Assembly (NCBI RefSeq): GCF_008033385.1
Contig: NZ_VOGY01000003.1
Span: 62,001-126,000 of the forward strand
Source of the DNA: Algibacter pacificus
GTDB lineage: Bacteria; Bacteroidota; Bacteroidia; Flavobacteriales; Flavobacteriaceae
Direction of reading: 5' to 3'
DNA: 64,000 bases
A program made the position numbers and the translations under genes. Position 1 is the first letter of the stretch, and each line of letters begins with the position of its first letter. The notes below the pieces were generated by a model, which ran no database searches, was not told the DNA's origin, and saw nothing but the letters and a program-made list of their open reading frames with translations. Of the stretch, positions 42,236-51,015 are shown in pieces.

Positions 42236-44083
42236 TTACTTGATATTGTTCGAGGCATTCACATCGGCCATTAATCCCGATGGATCAATTTCAACGGTTT
42301 TTACGTCTTTTTTTGCATCAAAGGTATAAGTAGGGTAGGCCCAAGCCCAATCGCTAATTATAGTAGCTTTGGTTGGTTTTTCGCCACGCATCATTTGTAA
42401 AGGAATGTAGAAATCTTCCGAAGAACCATCAATATACGTTACTTTTAAATCTATAGGCATTGGCATTAAACCAATACGTTCTAGGGTAATTGTTTTTCCT
42501 TCAACGGTTTTTACGCCATAATCAATGGTGTTTGTGGTTTGTCCAAAATCGGTTAAATACCAATCCAATTCTAAACCAGAAACACGCTCTGCAGTACGCA
42601 CAATATCCAATGGTTTTGGATGTTTAAAAGCGAAATCTGTAAAATATTTTTTAATTGTTTTTTTTAAGTTTTCCGATCCAATAACATAACCTAACTGACT
42701 TAAAAACACGGCGCCTTTACTGTATGCTGCTATACTATAAGAGCGGTTGTATGCATAGCGATCGGAATGCGTGGTAAGTGGTTGTTCTTTACCAGAATTA
42801 GCTAAGTAAATATAGCTTTTATAGGCATTTTCTAAAGGATGTGATTTTCCTTCGTTCATAATGTCGTTCTTAGCTAAAGTGCTTATGTAAGTGGTAAAAC
42901 CCTCGTCCATCCATTCGTGTTTAGACTCGTTTGAAGCTAATAAAAACTGAAACCAAGTATGCGCCATTTCATGAGCAGTAACGCCAACTAAACTACCGTA
43001 ACTTCTATTACCTGTAATTAACGTACTCATGGCGTATTCCATACCGCCATCACCACCTTGGATAACCGAGTATTGTTTGTATGGATATTTACCAACATGT
43101 TCACTGTAATACTGCATAAGCTCAACCGTTTTAGATTGCATTTTTTTCCAACTGGCTTTGTGCTCGGCATCTAACGTATTTTTATATAAAAAATGTAAAA
43201 GCGGTCCGTTTGGTACTTGTTTGGTATCGTGAATATAAGCAGGATCCGCAGCCCACATAAAATCATGAACGTTTGGTGCTACAAAATGCCAAGTTAATTT
43301 ATCTGAATTCGATTTTGTAACGGTTGAAGTTTCATAACCATGCCCAATTTGGTTTGGATTTTGTAAATAACCCGTTCCGCCAAGTGTATAATTTTTATCA
43401 ATCGTTATGTTAACATCAAAATCGCCCCAAACACCATGAAATTCGCGACCGATATAGGGGTCGGCATGCCAACCTTCAAAATCATATTCGGCTAGTTTTG
43501 GATACCATTGCGACATAGATAAAGCAACACCTTCAGCATTATTTCTACCCGATCTACGAATTTGTGCAGGTACTTGTGCATCGAAATCCATGGTAAAGGT
43601 TACTTTTTCACCGGGTTGAATAGGTTTTGCTAACTGTACTTCTAAAACCGTACCCACGGTTTCGTGTTTTAAAGTGGTACCGTCTTGTTTTAAACTGTTT
43701 ACTTTAATGTAACCAATTTCGTTTGGTTTTAACTGTCCAATTCTATTGCCAACACGAGAATCTGGATCGGCAATGGTTTGCGAGCGTACATCCATTTCGC
43801 TACCGGGTTGAAAGGCATTGAAAAATAAATGATAATACACACGGTCTAAAACATCGGGGGAATTATTGGTATAAACTAAGGTTTGCTTGCCTTGGTATTG
43901 ATAGTTATTAACATCCATATCAATATCCATTTTATAGTCCACATGCTGTTGCCAATAGGTAGCGGTTGCAGGCGAATTTAGAACCATTGATGTACTAGAA
44001 TATGTTGTAGACGAAATACTTTTAGTTGTTGAACAAGATAAAAGTAAAGCGATACTTAGGATAGAAATATAAATTTTCTTCAT
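42236..44083 (-). CDS. M1 family metallopeptidase (aminopeptidase-like), lipoprotein
   Basis: A 615-residue Zn aminopeptidase-type enzyme. The lipoprotein signal has lipobox LLSC (Cys17), so it is exported. A beta-rich N-terminal domain (about 45-300) precedes the catalytic domain with the GGMEYAMST exopeptidase-type motif (346-354), the Zn site HEMAH (371-375) and the third ligand Glu394, 18 residues later. Together these form the HExxHx18E gluzincin pattern. The M1 C-terminal helical domain is short. It lies downstream of the S8 protease gene on the same strand with a terminator between. Confidence 0.94.
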   Translation of the reverse strand: MKKIYISILSIALLLSCSTTKSISSTTYSSTSMVLNSPATATYWQQHVDYKMDIDMDVNNYQYQGKQTLVYTNNSPDVLDRVYYHLFFNAFQPGSEMDVRSQTIADPDSRVGNRIGQLKPNEIGYIKVNSLKQDGTTLKHETVGTVLEVQLAKPIQPGEKVTFTMDFDAQVPAQIRRSGRNNAEGVALSMSQWYPKLAEYDFEGWHADPYIGREFHGVWGDFDVNITIDKNYTLGGTGYLQNPNQIGHGYETSTVTKSNSDKLTWHFVAPNVHDFMWAADPAYIHDTKQVPNGPLLHFLYKNTLDAEHKASWKKMQSKTVELMQYYSEHVGKYPYKQYSVIQGGDGGMEYAMSTLITGNRSYGSLVGVTAHEMAHTWFQFLLASNESKHEWMDEGFTTYISTLAKNDIMNEGKSHPLENAYKSYIYLANSGKEQPLTTHSDRYAYNRSYSIAAYSKGAVFLSQLGYVIGSENLKKTIKKYFTDFAFKHPKPLDIVRTAERVSGLELDWYLTDFGQTTNTIDYGVKTVEGKTITLERIGLMPMPIDLKVTYIDGSSEDFYIPLQMMRGEKPTKATIISDWAWAYPTYTFDAKKDVKTVEIDPSGLMADVNASNNIK

Positions 44084-44094
44084 AATATATGGAA

Positions 44095-44125
44095 TAAAAA
44101 AAGAGGCCGAAGAGCCTCTTTTTAA
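44095..44125. terminator. Terminator downstream of the S8 peptidase gene
   Basis: AAAAAGAGGC and GCCTCTTTTT form a 10-bp stem around loop CGAAGA, with T and A tracts. Confidence 0.92.
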
Positions 44126-44132
44126 GTTTTAA

Positions 44133-45740
44133 TTAATGCGTTTTGGAGGCTAAAATTAATGCGTTGTAGGCATTTACAATTTTACCAGATTTGGATAGAT
44201 CTGCAAATGGTTTTATATTGTTAGTATCGCCACCAACAATAACCTTGCTTTTTATAGCTAAGCCAGAATCCATAATAATTTGTTTTACTTGTGCGGCACT
44301 TAATTTAGGATAATACGAACGTATTAATGCAGCAACACCGGCTACAGCAGGAGCAGCCATTGAGGTACCGCCTTTAGTGTCATATTCATTTTCTGGAACG
44401 GTAGAGTATATTTTGGCACCAGGTGCAAATACATCTACATTTATTTTACCATAATTTGAAAAACTAGCTACAATACCAGAACCGTATTTAGGTTCTAAAG
44501 CACCAACTGTAATAAAGGTATTTGAAACTTCTGGTCCTATACCAACAGCATCATTTGGATAGACATCTACTTTATCTAAATTTTCACCTTCATTACCAGC
44601 AGCGTTTACAAAAAGCACATCTTTTTTTCCAGCATAAGCAATAGCTTCACGTACCCAATCGCTATGTGGTGAGTAGTATTTACCAAAACTTCCGTTTATA
44701 ATAGATGCGCCATTATCAACCGCATAACGGATAGCTAAAGCAACATCTTTATCATACTCATCGCCGTTTGGTACGGTACGAACACTCATAATTTCAACGT
44801 TGTTTGCTACACCGTTTACACCTTTATTATTGTTGCGTTCTGCAGCAATAATTCCGGCAACGTGTGTTCCGTGGCTTTCGGTTTTTACAGTAGGTTTTAC
44901 GTTTCCATTTCCGTAATATTTAGTCGACATATCATCTGGATTATCGCCTTTTATTCTACCGTTAAAATCTTTGTTTAGATTATAGTTTAATCTATCGTTA
45001 ATTTGAACAACACCATTTTCAATTTGTTTTTTAGCTTCGGCTAAAGATTCCATATCGTTGCTGTAAAAATATTTTGCAATTTGTACGGCTTGAGATACGC
45101 TTTCATCTTCGGTTTTAATGGCGTTTACATCGGCTTTGGTGTAATCTGTTTTGTTTAAATATTTAGCAAGTGTTTCATCGGCATTAGAAATTTGCAGCGC
45201 CATTTGGTCATAATTGGTTTTATAACCCATGTATTTTTGATATTCTTTATCGTATTCCGCTTTAGCTTTAGCATAGTCAGGATTACTCGTGTCTCCTTTT
45301 GCTAAAATTCTAACAAATTCTAATTGTTCGTTGTAAGTATCACCTAGAAAATTCCATCCGTGAATGTCGTCAATATAGCCGTTTTTATCATCATCTATGC
45401 CATTGCCTGGAATTTCTTTAGGGTTGGTCCAAATCACATCATTTAAATCTTCGTGGTCAATATCAATACCCGAATCTATAACCGCAACAATAACTTTATT
45501 TCCTTTTTTGTTTTTAATAATTTCAGCGTAAGCTTTATCTACACTCATCCCAGGAATGGTGTCTGTTACTAAATCTAAATGTCCCCAGTTATGTTTTTCT
45601 TCTTTGGTTAAATCTGAAACTTTTAAAGGGGTATTATCAATGTTTTCAACAGGTGTAGAAAGTATGGGAGCTACGCCTCCACAACCTGTAATTAGTAGCG
45701 CTGCAAATGCAGATACGGTGATCGATTTAAATGTATTCAT
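44133..45740 (-). CDS. S8 family serine peptidase (subtilase), lipoprotein
   Basis: A 535-residue exported subtilase. The lipobox is LITGC (Cys20). The triad is Asp89 in VIAVIDSGIDIDHEDL, His290 in ESHGTHVAGI and Ser460 in GGTSMAAPAVAGV. Asp and His are about 200 residues apart, against roughly 30-40 in subtilisin, because a helical Lys/Glu/Tyr-rich insertion (about 145-260) sits between them. Comparable insertions occur in other Bacteroidota lipoprotein subtilases. No T9SS tail; likely periplasmic or surface-tethered. Confidence 0.94.
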   Translation of the reverse strand: MNTFKSITVSAFAALLITGCGGVAPILSTPVENIDNTPLKVSDLTKEEKHNWGHLDLVTDTIPGMSVDKAYAEIIKNKKGNKVIVAVIDSGIDIDHEDLNDVIWTNPKEIPGNGIDDDKNGYIDDIHGWNFLGDTYNEQLEFVRILAKGDTSNPDYAKAKAEYDKEYQKYMGYKTNYDQMALQISNADETLAKYLNKTDYTKADVNAIKTEDESVSQAVQIAKYFYSNDMESLAEAKKQIENGVVQINDRLNYNLNKDFNGRIKGDNPDDMSTKYYGNGNVKPTVKTESHGTHVAGIIAAERNNNKGVNGVANNVEIMSVRTVPNGDEYDKDVALAIRYAVDNGASIINGSFGKYYSPHSDWVREAIAYAGKKDVLFVNAAGNEGENLDKVDVYPNDAVGIGPEVSNTFITVGALEPKYGSGIVASFSNYGKINVDVFAPGAKIYSTVPENEYDTKGGTSMAAPAVAGVAALIRSYYPKLSAAQVKQIIMDSGLAIKSKVIVGGDTNNIKPFADLSKSGKIVNAYNALILASKTH

Positions 45741-45761
45741 GTTAAGTATTTGAGTTTATTT

Positions 45762-46622
45762 TTATTTGAAAATATCTTGAGTAGTATAAGTTTCGTTTAA
45801 TCGCACACCTTTTTCGGTATGTTTTACGGTAATAATTTCGTTGTGTGCATCGTGTTCTAAAAATAGATAGAACTTATTATCGGCTGCTAAATTAAGGAAA
45901 GATTCTTTTTCGTTTAGCGTTAATAATGGTCGGGTATCATAGCTCATTACAAAAGGTAAAGGGAGATGCCCAACGGTTGGTAATAAATCGGCCATAAAAG
46001 CTATGGTGTTTCCTTTGTAATTAATAAGCGGAATCATTTGCTTATCGGTGTGGCCGTCGGCAAAAAAGATATCGAATCCTAAATCTGAATTTTTAAGTAA
46101 ATTAGACTCGGGAAGCTGCATAAATTTTAATTGCCCGCTGTCTTCAATAGGAAGAATATTTTCTTTTAAAAAGGAAGCTTTTTCACGATTATTGGGTTGG
46201 GTTGCCCATTGCCAATGGTTTTCATTACTCCAATAATGCGCATTTTTAAAAACGGGTTGGTACCCTGTTCTATCTTTATTCCATTCTATAGCTCCACCAG
46301 AATGATCGAAATGTAAATGGGTTAAAAAGACATCGGTAATATCATCTCGATGAAAACCATGTGTTTTTAGTGATCCATCGAGTGTATCGTTACCCCAAAG
46401 GTGGTAATAACCAAAAAACTTATCGGGTTGCTTGTTTCCCATACCTGTATCAATTAAAATGAGTTTGTTACCATCTTCAATAAGTAAGCAACGTGCAGCT
46501 ATATCTATCATATTATTAGCATCTGCTGGGTTAGTACGTTGCCAAAGTGTTTTGGGTACCACCCCAAACATGGCGCCACCATCTAGTTTAAAATTACCGG
46601 AATTTATTGGAAAAAGCTTCAT
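45762..46622 (-). CDS. MBL-fold metallo-hydrolase
   Basis: A 286-residue metallo-beta-lactamase-fold hydrolase with the Zn motif HLHFDHSGG (HxHxDH), further ligands in FADGHTDKQM and the final His in LEHDAHNEI. The opening SGNFKLDGGAMFGVVPKTLW and the IDTGMGNKQPDKFF stretch are like the quorum-quenching-lactonase/AttM-type subgroup in Bacteroidota, but the substrate is unknown. No signal peptide, so cytoplasmic. Confidence 0.92.
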   Translation of the reverse strand: MKLFPINSGNFKLDGGAMFGVVPKTLWQRTNPADANNMIDIAARCLLIEDGNKLILIDTGMGNKQPDKFFGYYHLWGNDTLDGSLKTHGFHRDDITDVFLTHLHFDHSGGAIEWNKDRTGYQPVFKNAHYWSNENHWQWATQPNNREKASFLKENILPIEDSGQLKFMQLPESNLLKNSDLGFDIFFADGHTDKQMIPLINYKGNTIAFMADLLPTVGHLPLPFVMSYDTRPLLTLNEKESFLNLAADNKFYLFLEHDAHNEIITVKHTEKGVRLNETYTTQDIFK

Positions 46623-46727
46623 ATGGATGTAAAATTAAAAAAAAGGCAACGATATTAGCTAATGGTTATGAATTTATTAAGAATAAATTTTATTTAAAAA
46701 ACCTATAGGTTTAATAGGATTTTAACT

Positions 46728-46735
46728 TAACTTTG
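46728..46735 (+). promoter_or_regulatory. Putative -7 box for the TonB receptor operon
   Basis: TAACTTTG fits TAnnTTTG, 29 bases before the proposed TTG start at 46765. Confidence 0.5.
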
Positions 46736-46764
46736 TAAATTATTAGTTACTCTATAATTTTTAA

Positions 46765-47136
46765 TTGAAGGTATTTTTTTCATATATTCTTTTGTTTGCT
46801 TTAATTATCAGGCCCTTATACAATATTGGATATATTGGCTATTTTGAGTTAAATATAAATTACATTATTGAAACGTATTGTGTTAATAAAGAAAAGCCGG
46901 AATTACAATGTAACGGAAAATGCCACTTGGCAACTCAATTAGGTTCTAAAAAAGACTCTTCAAACCAAACTTCTGCTTTAAGTGCTTTATTTGAAGCTTT
47001 TGTACCTGTTTATTTTAAAGAATACAAACAAATTTCTTTTTTTAATTATAATGTAAAAACCTCGATATCTTGGGATTATAAAGATTTGTTAACTCATGTT
47101 TTTATAGATAAATTAGATCCTCCTCCAAAAGTTTAA
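46765..47136 (+). CDS. Conserved small exported protein with QCNGKCHL motif
   Basis: A 123-residue protein of unknown function. A stop codon (TAA 46762-46764) directly precedes TTG 46765, and the open frame contains no ATG, so TTG must be the start if the gene is real. The first ~20 residues are a hydrophobic signal or anchor. The hallmark ELQCNGKCHLATQL sits around residues 46-60, with another Cys (TYCVNKEKPE) before it and a DPPPKV end. I recall similar proteins upstream of TonB receptor/PepSY genes in flavobacteria. The Cys motif could bind metal or haem; unproven. Confidence 0.75.
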   Translation: MKVFFSYILLFALIIRPLYNIGYIGYFELNINYIIETYCVNKEKPELQCNGKCHLATQLGSKKDSSNQTSALSALFEAFVPVYFKEYKQISFFNYNVKTSISWDYKDLLTHVFIDKLDPPPKV

Positions 47137-47270
47137 TTTTTAACAAGCTATAATATTTTTATGCGCTTGTAAAATATTTTATTAAACAAGAAGGCGTGTT
47201 AAGTTTATTAACTTTTGTATAAATAGTTAGTAAATGCAATGGGCTATTATCTAATTTTCAAAATTTAAAA

Positions 47271-49589
47271 ATGAAACAATTATTAATGCTCGCTATTTGT
47301 TTAGCGGGTGTGTTTACTTATGCACAAAAATCGTACAGAGGTCAGGTTGTGGATCAAAATAACAATCCATTACTAGGAGCAACAGTTCAATCTAAAACTA
47401 ATTTAAATAATGCGGTAATTACCGATAGTGAAGGCAAATTTTCCATCATTTTACAAACTGGTAATATGGTGGTTGTAAAATTTATGGGGTTTTTAACTGA
47501 AGAAAAAGCGCTTTCTAGTTCTAACCATATTATTCAATTAAGCGAGAATGATGAGCTTTTAGAAGAAGTTGTAGTTTCTGCAAGTAGAGAAAAACAACTT
47601 AGAAAGGAAGTACCAGCATCTATTTCTGTAATTTCTTCTAAAGCAATAACAGAAACTAAAGCCTTTGGTATAGATCAATTATTAAACAATATGCCCGGTG
47701 TTGTGATGACGATGTCTAGGGCTGCAGGAAACGAGCAACACATGATGTCTGTACGCTCACCAATTAGTACCAAATCGCTTTTTTTATACGTGGAAGATGG
47801 CTTACCTATAAGGCCAACAGCTGTATTTAACCATAATGCGCTTTTAGAAATGAACGATGTTTCTTTTAATCGTATCGAGGTTTTAAAAGGACCTGCATCC
47901 AGTATTTATGGTAGTGAAGCTATAGGTGGCAGTTTTAATTTTATTACTAAAAACCCAACTAAAGATTTATCTGGTGGTGTTGGTTTTCAAATTAATGATA
48001 TGGGACTTACTAAATACGAATTGGATTTTTCTAAATACGCTTCGGAAAAGGTTGGTTTTTACCTTGGTACGCAATATGTACAAAGAAAAAATGGTCCTGT
48101 TTCTCATAGTGATTATGAAAAGTTTGCTTTAACTTTTAAAAATGTAAATCATATATCACCTTCTGCTAATTGGATAAATGTTTTTGATATTATCGATTAC
48201 AGATCGGATATGTCTGGTTCTTTAAGTGAAGAAGATTATAGAGCAGGAAATTATGAAAGCGATCAAACGTTTACCGAACGCGAAGCACTTGCTTTTCGTT
48301 TTAGAAGTACAATAGATAAAACATGGAATGCCAATAATAAAACCGCATTTAACTTTATGTTTAGAAGAAATATTATGGATCAAATTCCATCTTATCGTAT
48401 AAGCCAACGTACTGCTAGTGGTGAAATTAATAGCAATAAATTTAAAAGTTATGTAGGTTTATTGCAACATAAAATAGATTTCAATTTTGCAAAATCTTCT
48501 TTAATTTTAGGTGGAACTCTAGATTATTCGCCTCAAGATTATGAAGCAGAAAGTATAGCCGTAACCATAGATCGTGATACAAATATAAATACGGGCTATT
48601 CTGTAAATACGGGAGATTATATACTTAATTACGACGCTAGTATTTTAAATTACGCTGGATATTTACAATATGAAATAAATCCTATAGAAGCCTTAAAAAT
48701 TACAGCTGCATTACGTTTCGATAAGTTTGAATACGATTATGATAATTTAGCTGAAGGTGTTGCAGGGCCAAGTGATTCTAAAAATAATTACGATAATTTT
48801 TCACCTAAAATAGGTGCAAATTATAATATTTCTAGAAACTTAGGTATTTATGCCAATTATTCTAATGGATTTACCCCACCCCAAACATCTAGCTTATACA
48901 GAAACAGTTATTTAGATGAAGGTGATGAGGTTTTCGATTTAAAACCTAGTGCTTACGATAACTATGAAATAGGAACCTATTTCAATATTTCAAACACCTT
49001 TAAAGCAGATATTGCCATGTATGTATTAGAAGGCAAAAACACTTTAATTACGCTGCGTGACGACAATGATGATTTTTTTAATGTTAATGCTGGAAAAACC
49101 CGATCTTATGGTATTGAATATGGTCTAAACTATACACCAATTCAAGGTTTGAAAATTAGCCATAACGGAAGTTTTTCTAAACACAGATATATTGAATTTT
49201 TTGATAGTGCTGTAGATTACTCTAATACAGATAGAGAAACAGCACCTTCGCTTATTGGTACTTCTAAACTAATATTTGTGCCACAAGATATTAAAAATTT
49301 AAGCCTGAGTTTAATTCACGAAATGGTTGGTGAGTACAACACAAGTTATGAAAACCAAATAGATAATCAAGATGGAACTTTTAGTACAGCAACTTATAAA
49401 GGGCACCATGTTATTAATGCTTTGGTTGCGTATAAATTTAAAAATTTTGAAATATGGGCTCATGCTTTAAATATTTTTGACGAGCTGTACTCTGCCAGGG
49501 CATCTTACAGTAAATGGACAAAGAATAATACCTATACAGTGGGTAATCCGCGAGCGTTTCATTGTGGAATAAAATATAATTTTAAATAA
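47271..49589 (+). CDS. TonB-dependent receptor with carboxypeptidase-like domain
   Basis: A 772-residue outer-membrane active-transport channel. Signal peptide residues 1-18. An N-terminal CarboxypepD_reg-like domain (about 22-100: YRGQVVDQNNNPLLGATVQS), the plug domain (about 110-225: IDQLLNNMPGVV, EVLKGPASSIYGSEAIGGS) and a 22-strand barrel ending in the aromatic-rich FHCGIKYNFK follow. No SusD partner is present. The adjacent PepSY membrane protein suggests an iron, haem, siderophore or copper substrate rather than a glycan. Confidence 0.94.
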   Translation: MKQLLMLAICLAGVFTYAQKSYRGQVVDQNNNPLLGATVQSKTNLNNAVITDSEGKFSIILQTGNMVVVKFMGFLTEEKALSSSNHIIQLSENDELLEEVVVSASREKQLRKEVPASISVISSKAITETKAFGIDQLLNNMPGVVMTMSRAAGNEQHMMSVRSPISTKSLFLYVEDGLPIRPTAVFNHNALLEMNDVSFNRIEVLKGPASSIYGSEAIGGSFNFITKNPTKDLSGGVGFQINDMGLTKYELDFSKYASEKVGFYLGTQYVQRKNGPVSHSDYEKFALTFKNVNHISPSANWINVFDIIDYRSDMSGSLSEEDYRAGNYESDQTFTEREALAFRFRSTIDKTWNANNKTAFNFMFRRNIMDQIPSYRISQRTASGEINSNKFKSYVGLLQHKIDFNFAKSSLILGGTLDYSPQDYEAESIAVTIDRDTNINTGYSVNTGDYILNYDASILNYAGYLQYEINPIEALKITAALRFDKFEYDYDNLAEGVAGPSDSKNNYDNFSPKIGANYNISRNLGIYANYSNGFTPPQTSSLYRNSYLDEGDEVFDLKPSAYDNYEIGTYFNISNTFKADIAMYVLEGKNTLITLRDDNDDFFNVNAGKTRSYGIEYGLNYTPIQGLKISHNGSFSKHRYIEFFDSAVDYSNTDRETAPSLIGTSKLIFVPQDIKNLSLSLIHEMVGEYNTSYENQIDNQDGTFSTATYKGHHVINALVAYKFKNFEIWAHALNIFDELYSARASYSKWTKNNTYTVGNPRAFHCGIKYNFK

Positions 49590-49590
49590 A

Positions 49591-49711
49591 AAAGAAGCTG
49601 CCAGTAAAGTAAGTTGGGGGAGATATTGAGTTTTAGAAATATGTTTTTTACGCTATTAATTAATTTTAACATACTCAATATTATTAAGATTTACTTGGTG
49701 GCTTTTTTTAT
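49591..49711 (+). terminator. Imperfect long hairpin between receptor and PepSY genes
   Basis: AAGCTGCCAGTAAAG near 49594 is partly complementary to TTTACTTGGTGGCTT ending near 49704, and TATTGAGT pairs with ACTCAATA further in. A T run follows at 49703-49709. It could partially terminate after the receptor and lower PepSY gene expression. Confidence 0.45.
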
Positions 49712-49723
49712 TAATATTTTCTT

Positions 49724-50962
49724 ATGAAGAATAAAAAATTAAATCAATGGCTCTGGAAGTGGCATTTTATAGCTGGTCTTGTTAGTTTACCTTTTGTAGC
49801 TTTATTAGCCATTACAGGTGGTATTTACTTGTTTAAAGATAAATATGAAGCACCGCGCCAAGAGCATATAAAAATTGTTGAGGTTACAGGAGAAGCTATA
49901 TCATATCAACAACAATGGCAATTAGCGAAAACGGCGCTGCCCAAAGGGCCAAATACTATGGTTCTTTCTAATGAAAAAAATAGAGCAACAGAGTTTACCT
50001 CGGGTATGTTTAGTCATAAAAACAGTGTGTTTATAAATCCTTATAAAGCTGAAGTTTCTGGGCATATTACTCCAAAAAGTTCTAATATGTATACCGTTAG
50101 AAAATTACACGGAGAATTGCTTTTAGGTAAATTTGGAACCAAAATAGTAGAACTTATTTCTAGTTGGCTTGTTGTTTTAATTATTACAGGAATTTATGTG
50201 TTTTGGCCTAACAAAAACGAAGGTATTAAAGGTTTGTTTAGAATACGAACATCACATGGAAAACGCACATTATTTAGAGATTTACATACCGTTTTAGGCT
50301 TTTGGATTTCTATATTGTTGTTAATGACGTTGGCTGGAGGAATGCCCTGGACCGATGTTTTTGGAAGTAGTTTTAAATGGGTGCAAACCGCAACAAATAC
50401 AGGTTTTCCTAATACATGGGATTCTAGAGGTTTAAAATCTAATACTCAAGGAGAAGCCATTACATTAGATCATATGGTGAAACTTGCTAATTCTATGAAT
50501 TTAAAAGGAGAAGTGAGCATCGGTCTACCAAAAGATGAGAAAGGTGTATACAGTATTTATAACTCTACCTTTGATTTGGGTGCGCAAAAGCGCTTTCATT
50601 TCGATCAATATTCTGGTAAAGAATTAGTGCACCATAATTGGGAAGGTGTAGGTATTTTAATGCGTGGCCGTTTATGGTTTATGGCATTTCATCAGGGGCA
50701 ATTTGGGTTATGGAATTGGTTGTTAATGCTTGGTATTGCAACATTGCTTGCCTTTATTGCTATAGCAGCTTTAATATCGTATTTAAAACGAAAAGAACCT
50801 GGTAAATGGGGAACGCCAAAAGTTCCTAAATCGTTTAAAGTAGGTTATGGTGTTGTTGCTTTAATATTAGTACTTGGTATGGTATTTCCTCTATTTGGTG
50901 CTAGTATTATTCTAATTTATTTAATTGAAATATTAAGAAACAAACTCAAAGTAATCGAATAA
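49724..50962 (+). CDS. PepSY-associated TM-helix protein (PiuB-like)
   Basis: A 412-residue inner-membrane protein. Four main membrane helices are visible (about 15-38, 140-162, 190-212, 330-352), plus a last pair near 370-405. Conserved segments are WLWKWHFIAGLVSLPFVALL and VRKLHGELLLGKFGTKIVEL, the second followed by ISSWL. LFRDLHTVLGFWISILLLMT and a PepSY region complete the picture. The His-containing helices suggest haem b coordination. Relatives such as PiuB and FoxB reduce ferric siderophores after uptake. Its place behind the TonB receptor supports an iron-linked role. Confidence 0.9.
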   Translation: MKNKKLNQWLWKWHFIAGLVSLPFVALLAITGGIYLFKDKYEAPRQEHIKIVEVTGEAISYQQQWQLAKTALPKGPNTMVLSNEKNRATEFTSGMFSHKNSVFINPYKAEVSGHITPKSSNMYTVRKLHGELLLGKFGTKIVELISSWLVVLIITGIYVFWPNKNEGIKGLFRIRTSHGKRTLFRDLHTVLGFWISILLLMTLAGGMPWTDVFGSSFKWVQTATNTGFPNTWDSRGLKSNTQGEAITLDHMVKLANSMNLKGEVSIGLPKDEKGVYSIYNSTFDLGAQKRFHFDQYSGKELVHHNWEGVGILMRGRLWFMAFHQGQFGLWNWLLMLGIATLLAFIAIAALISYLKRKEPGKWGTPKVPKSFKVGYGVVALILVLGMVFPLFGASIILIYLIEILRNKLKVIE

Positions 50963-51015
50963 TATTTACAGAGATAAACTCTACATAAGTTTTGAAAACT
51001 ATGTAGGGTTTATTT

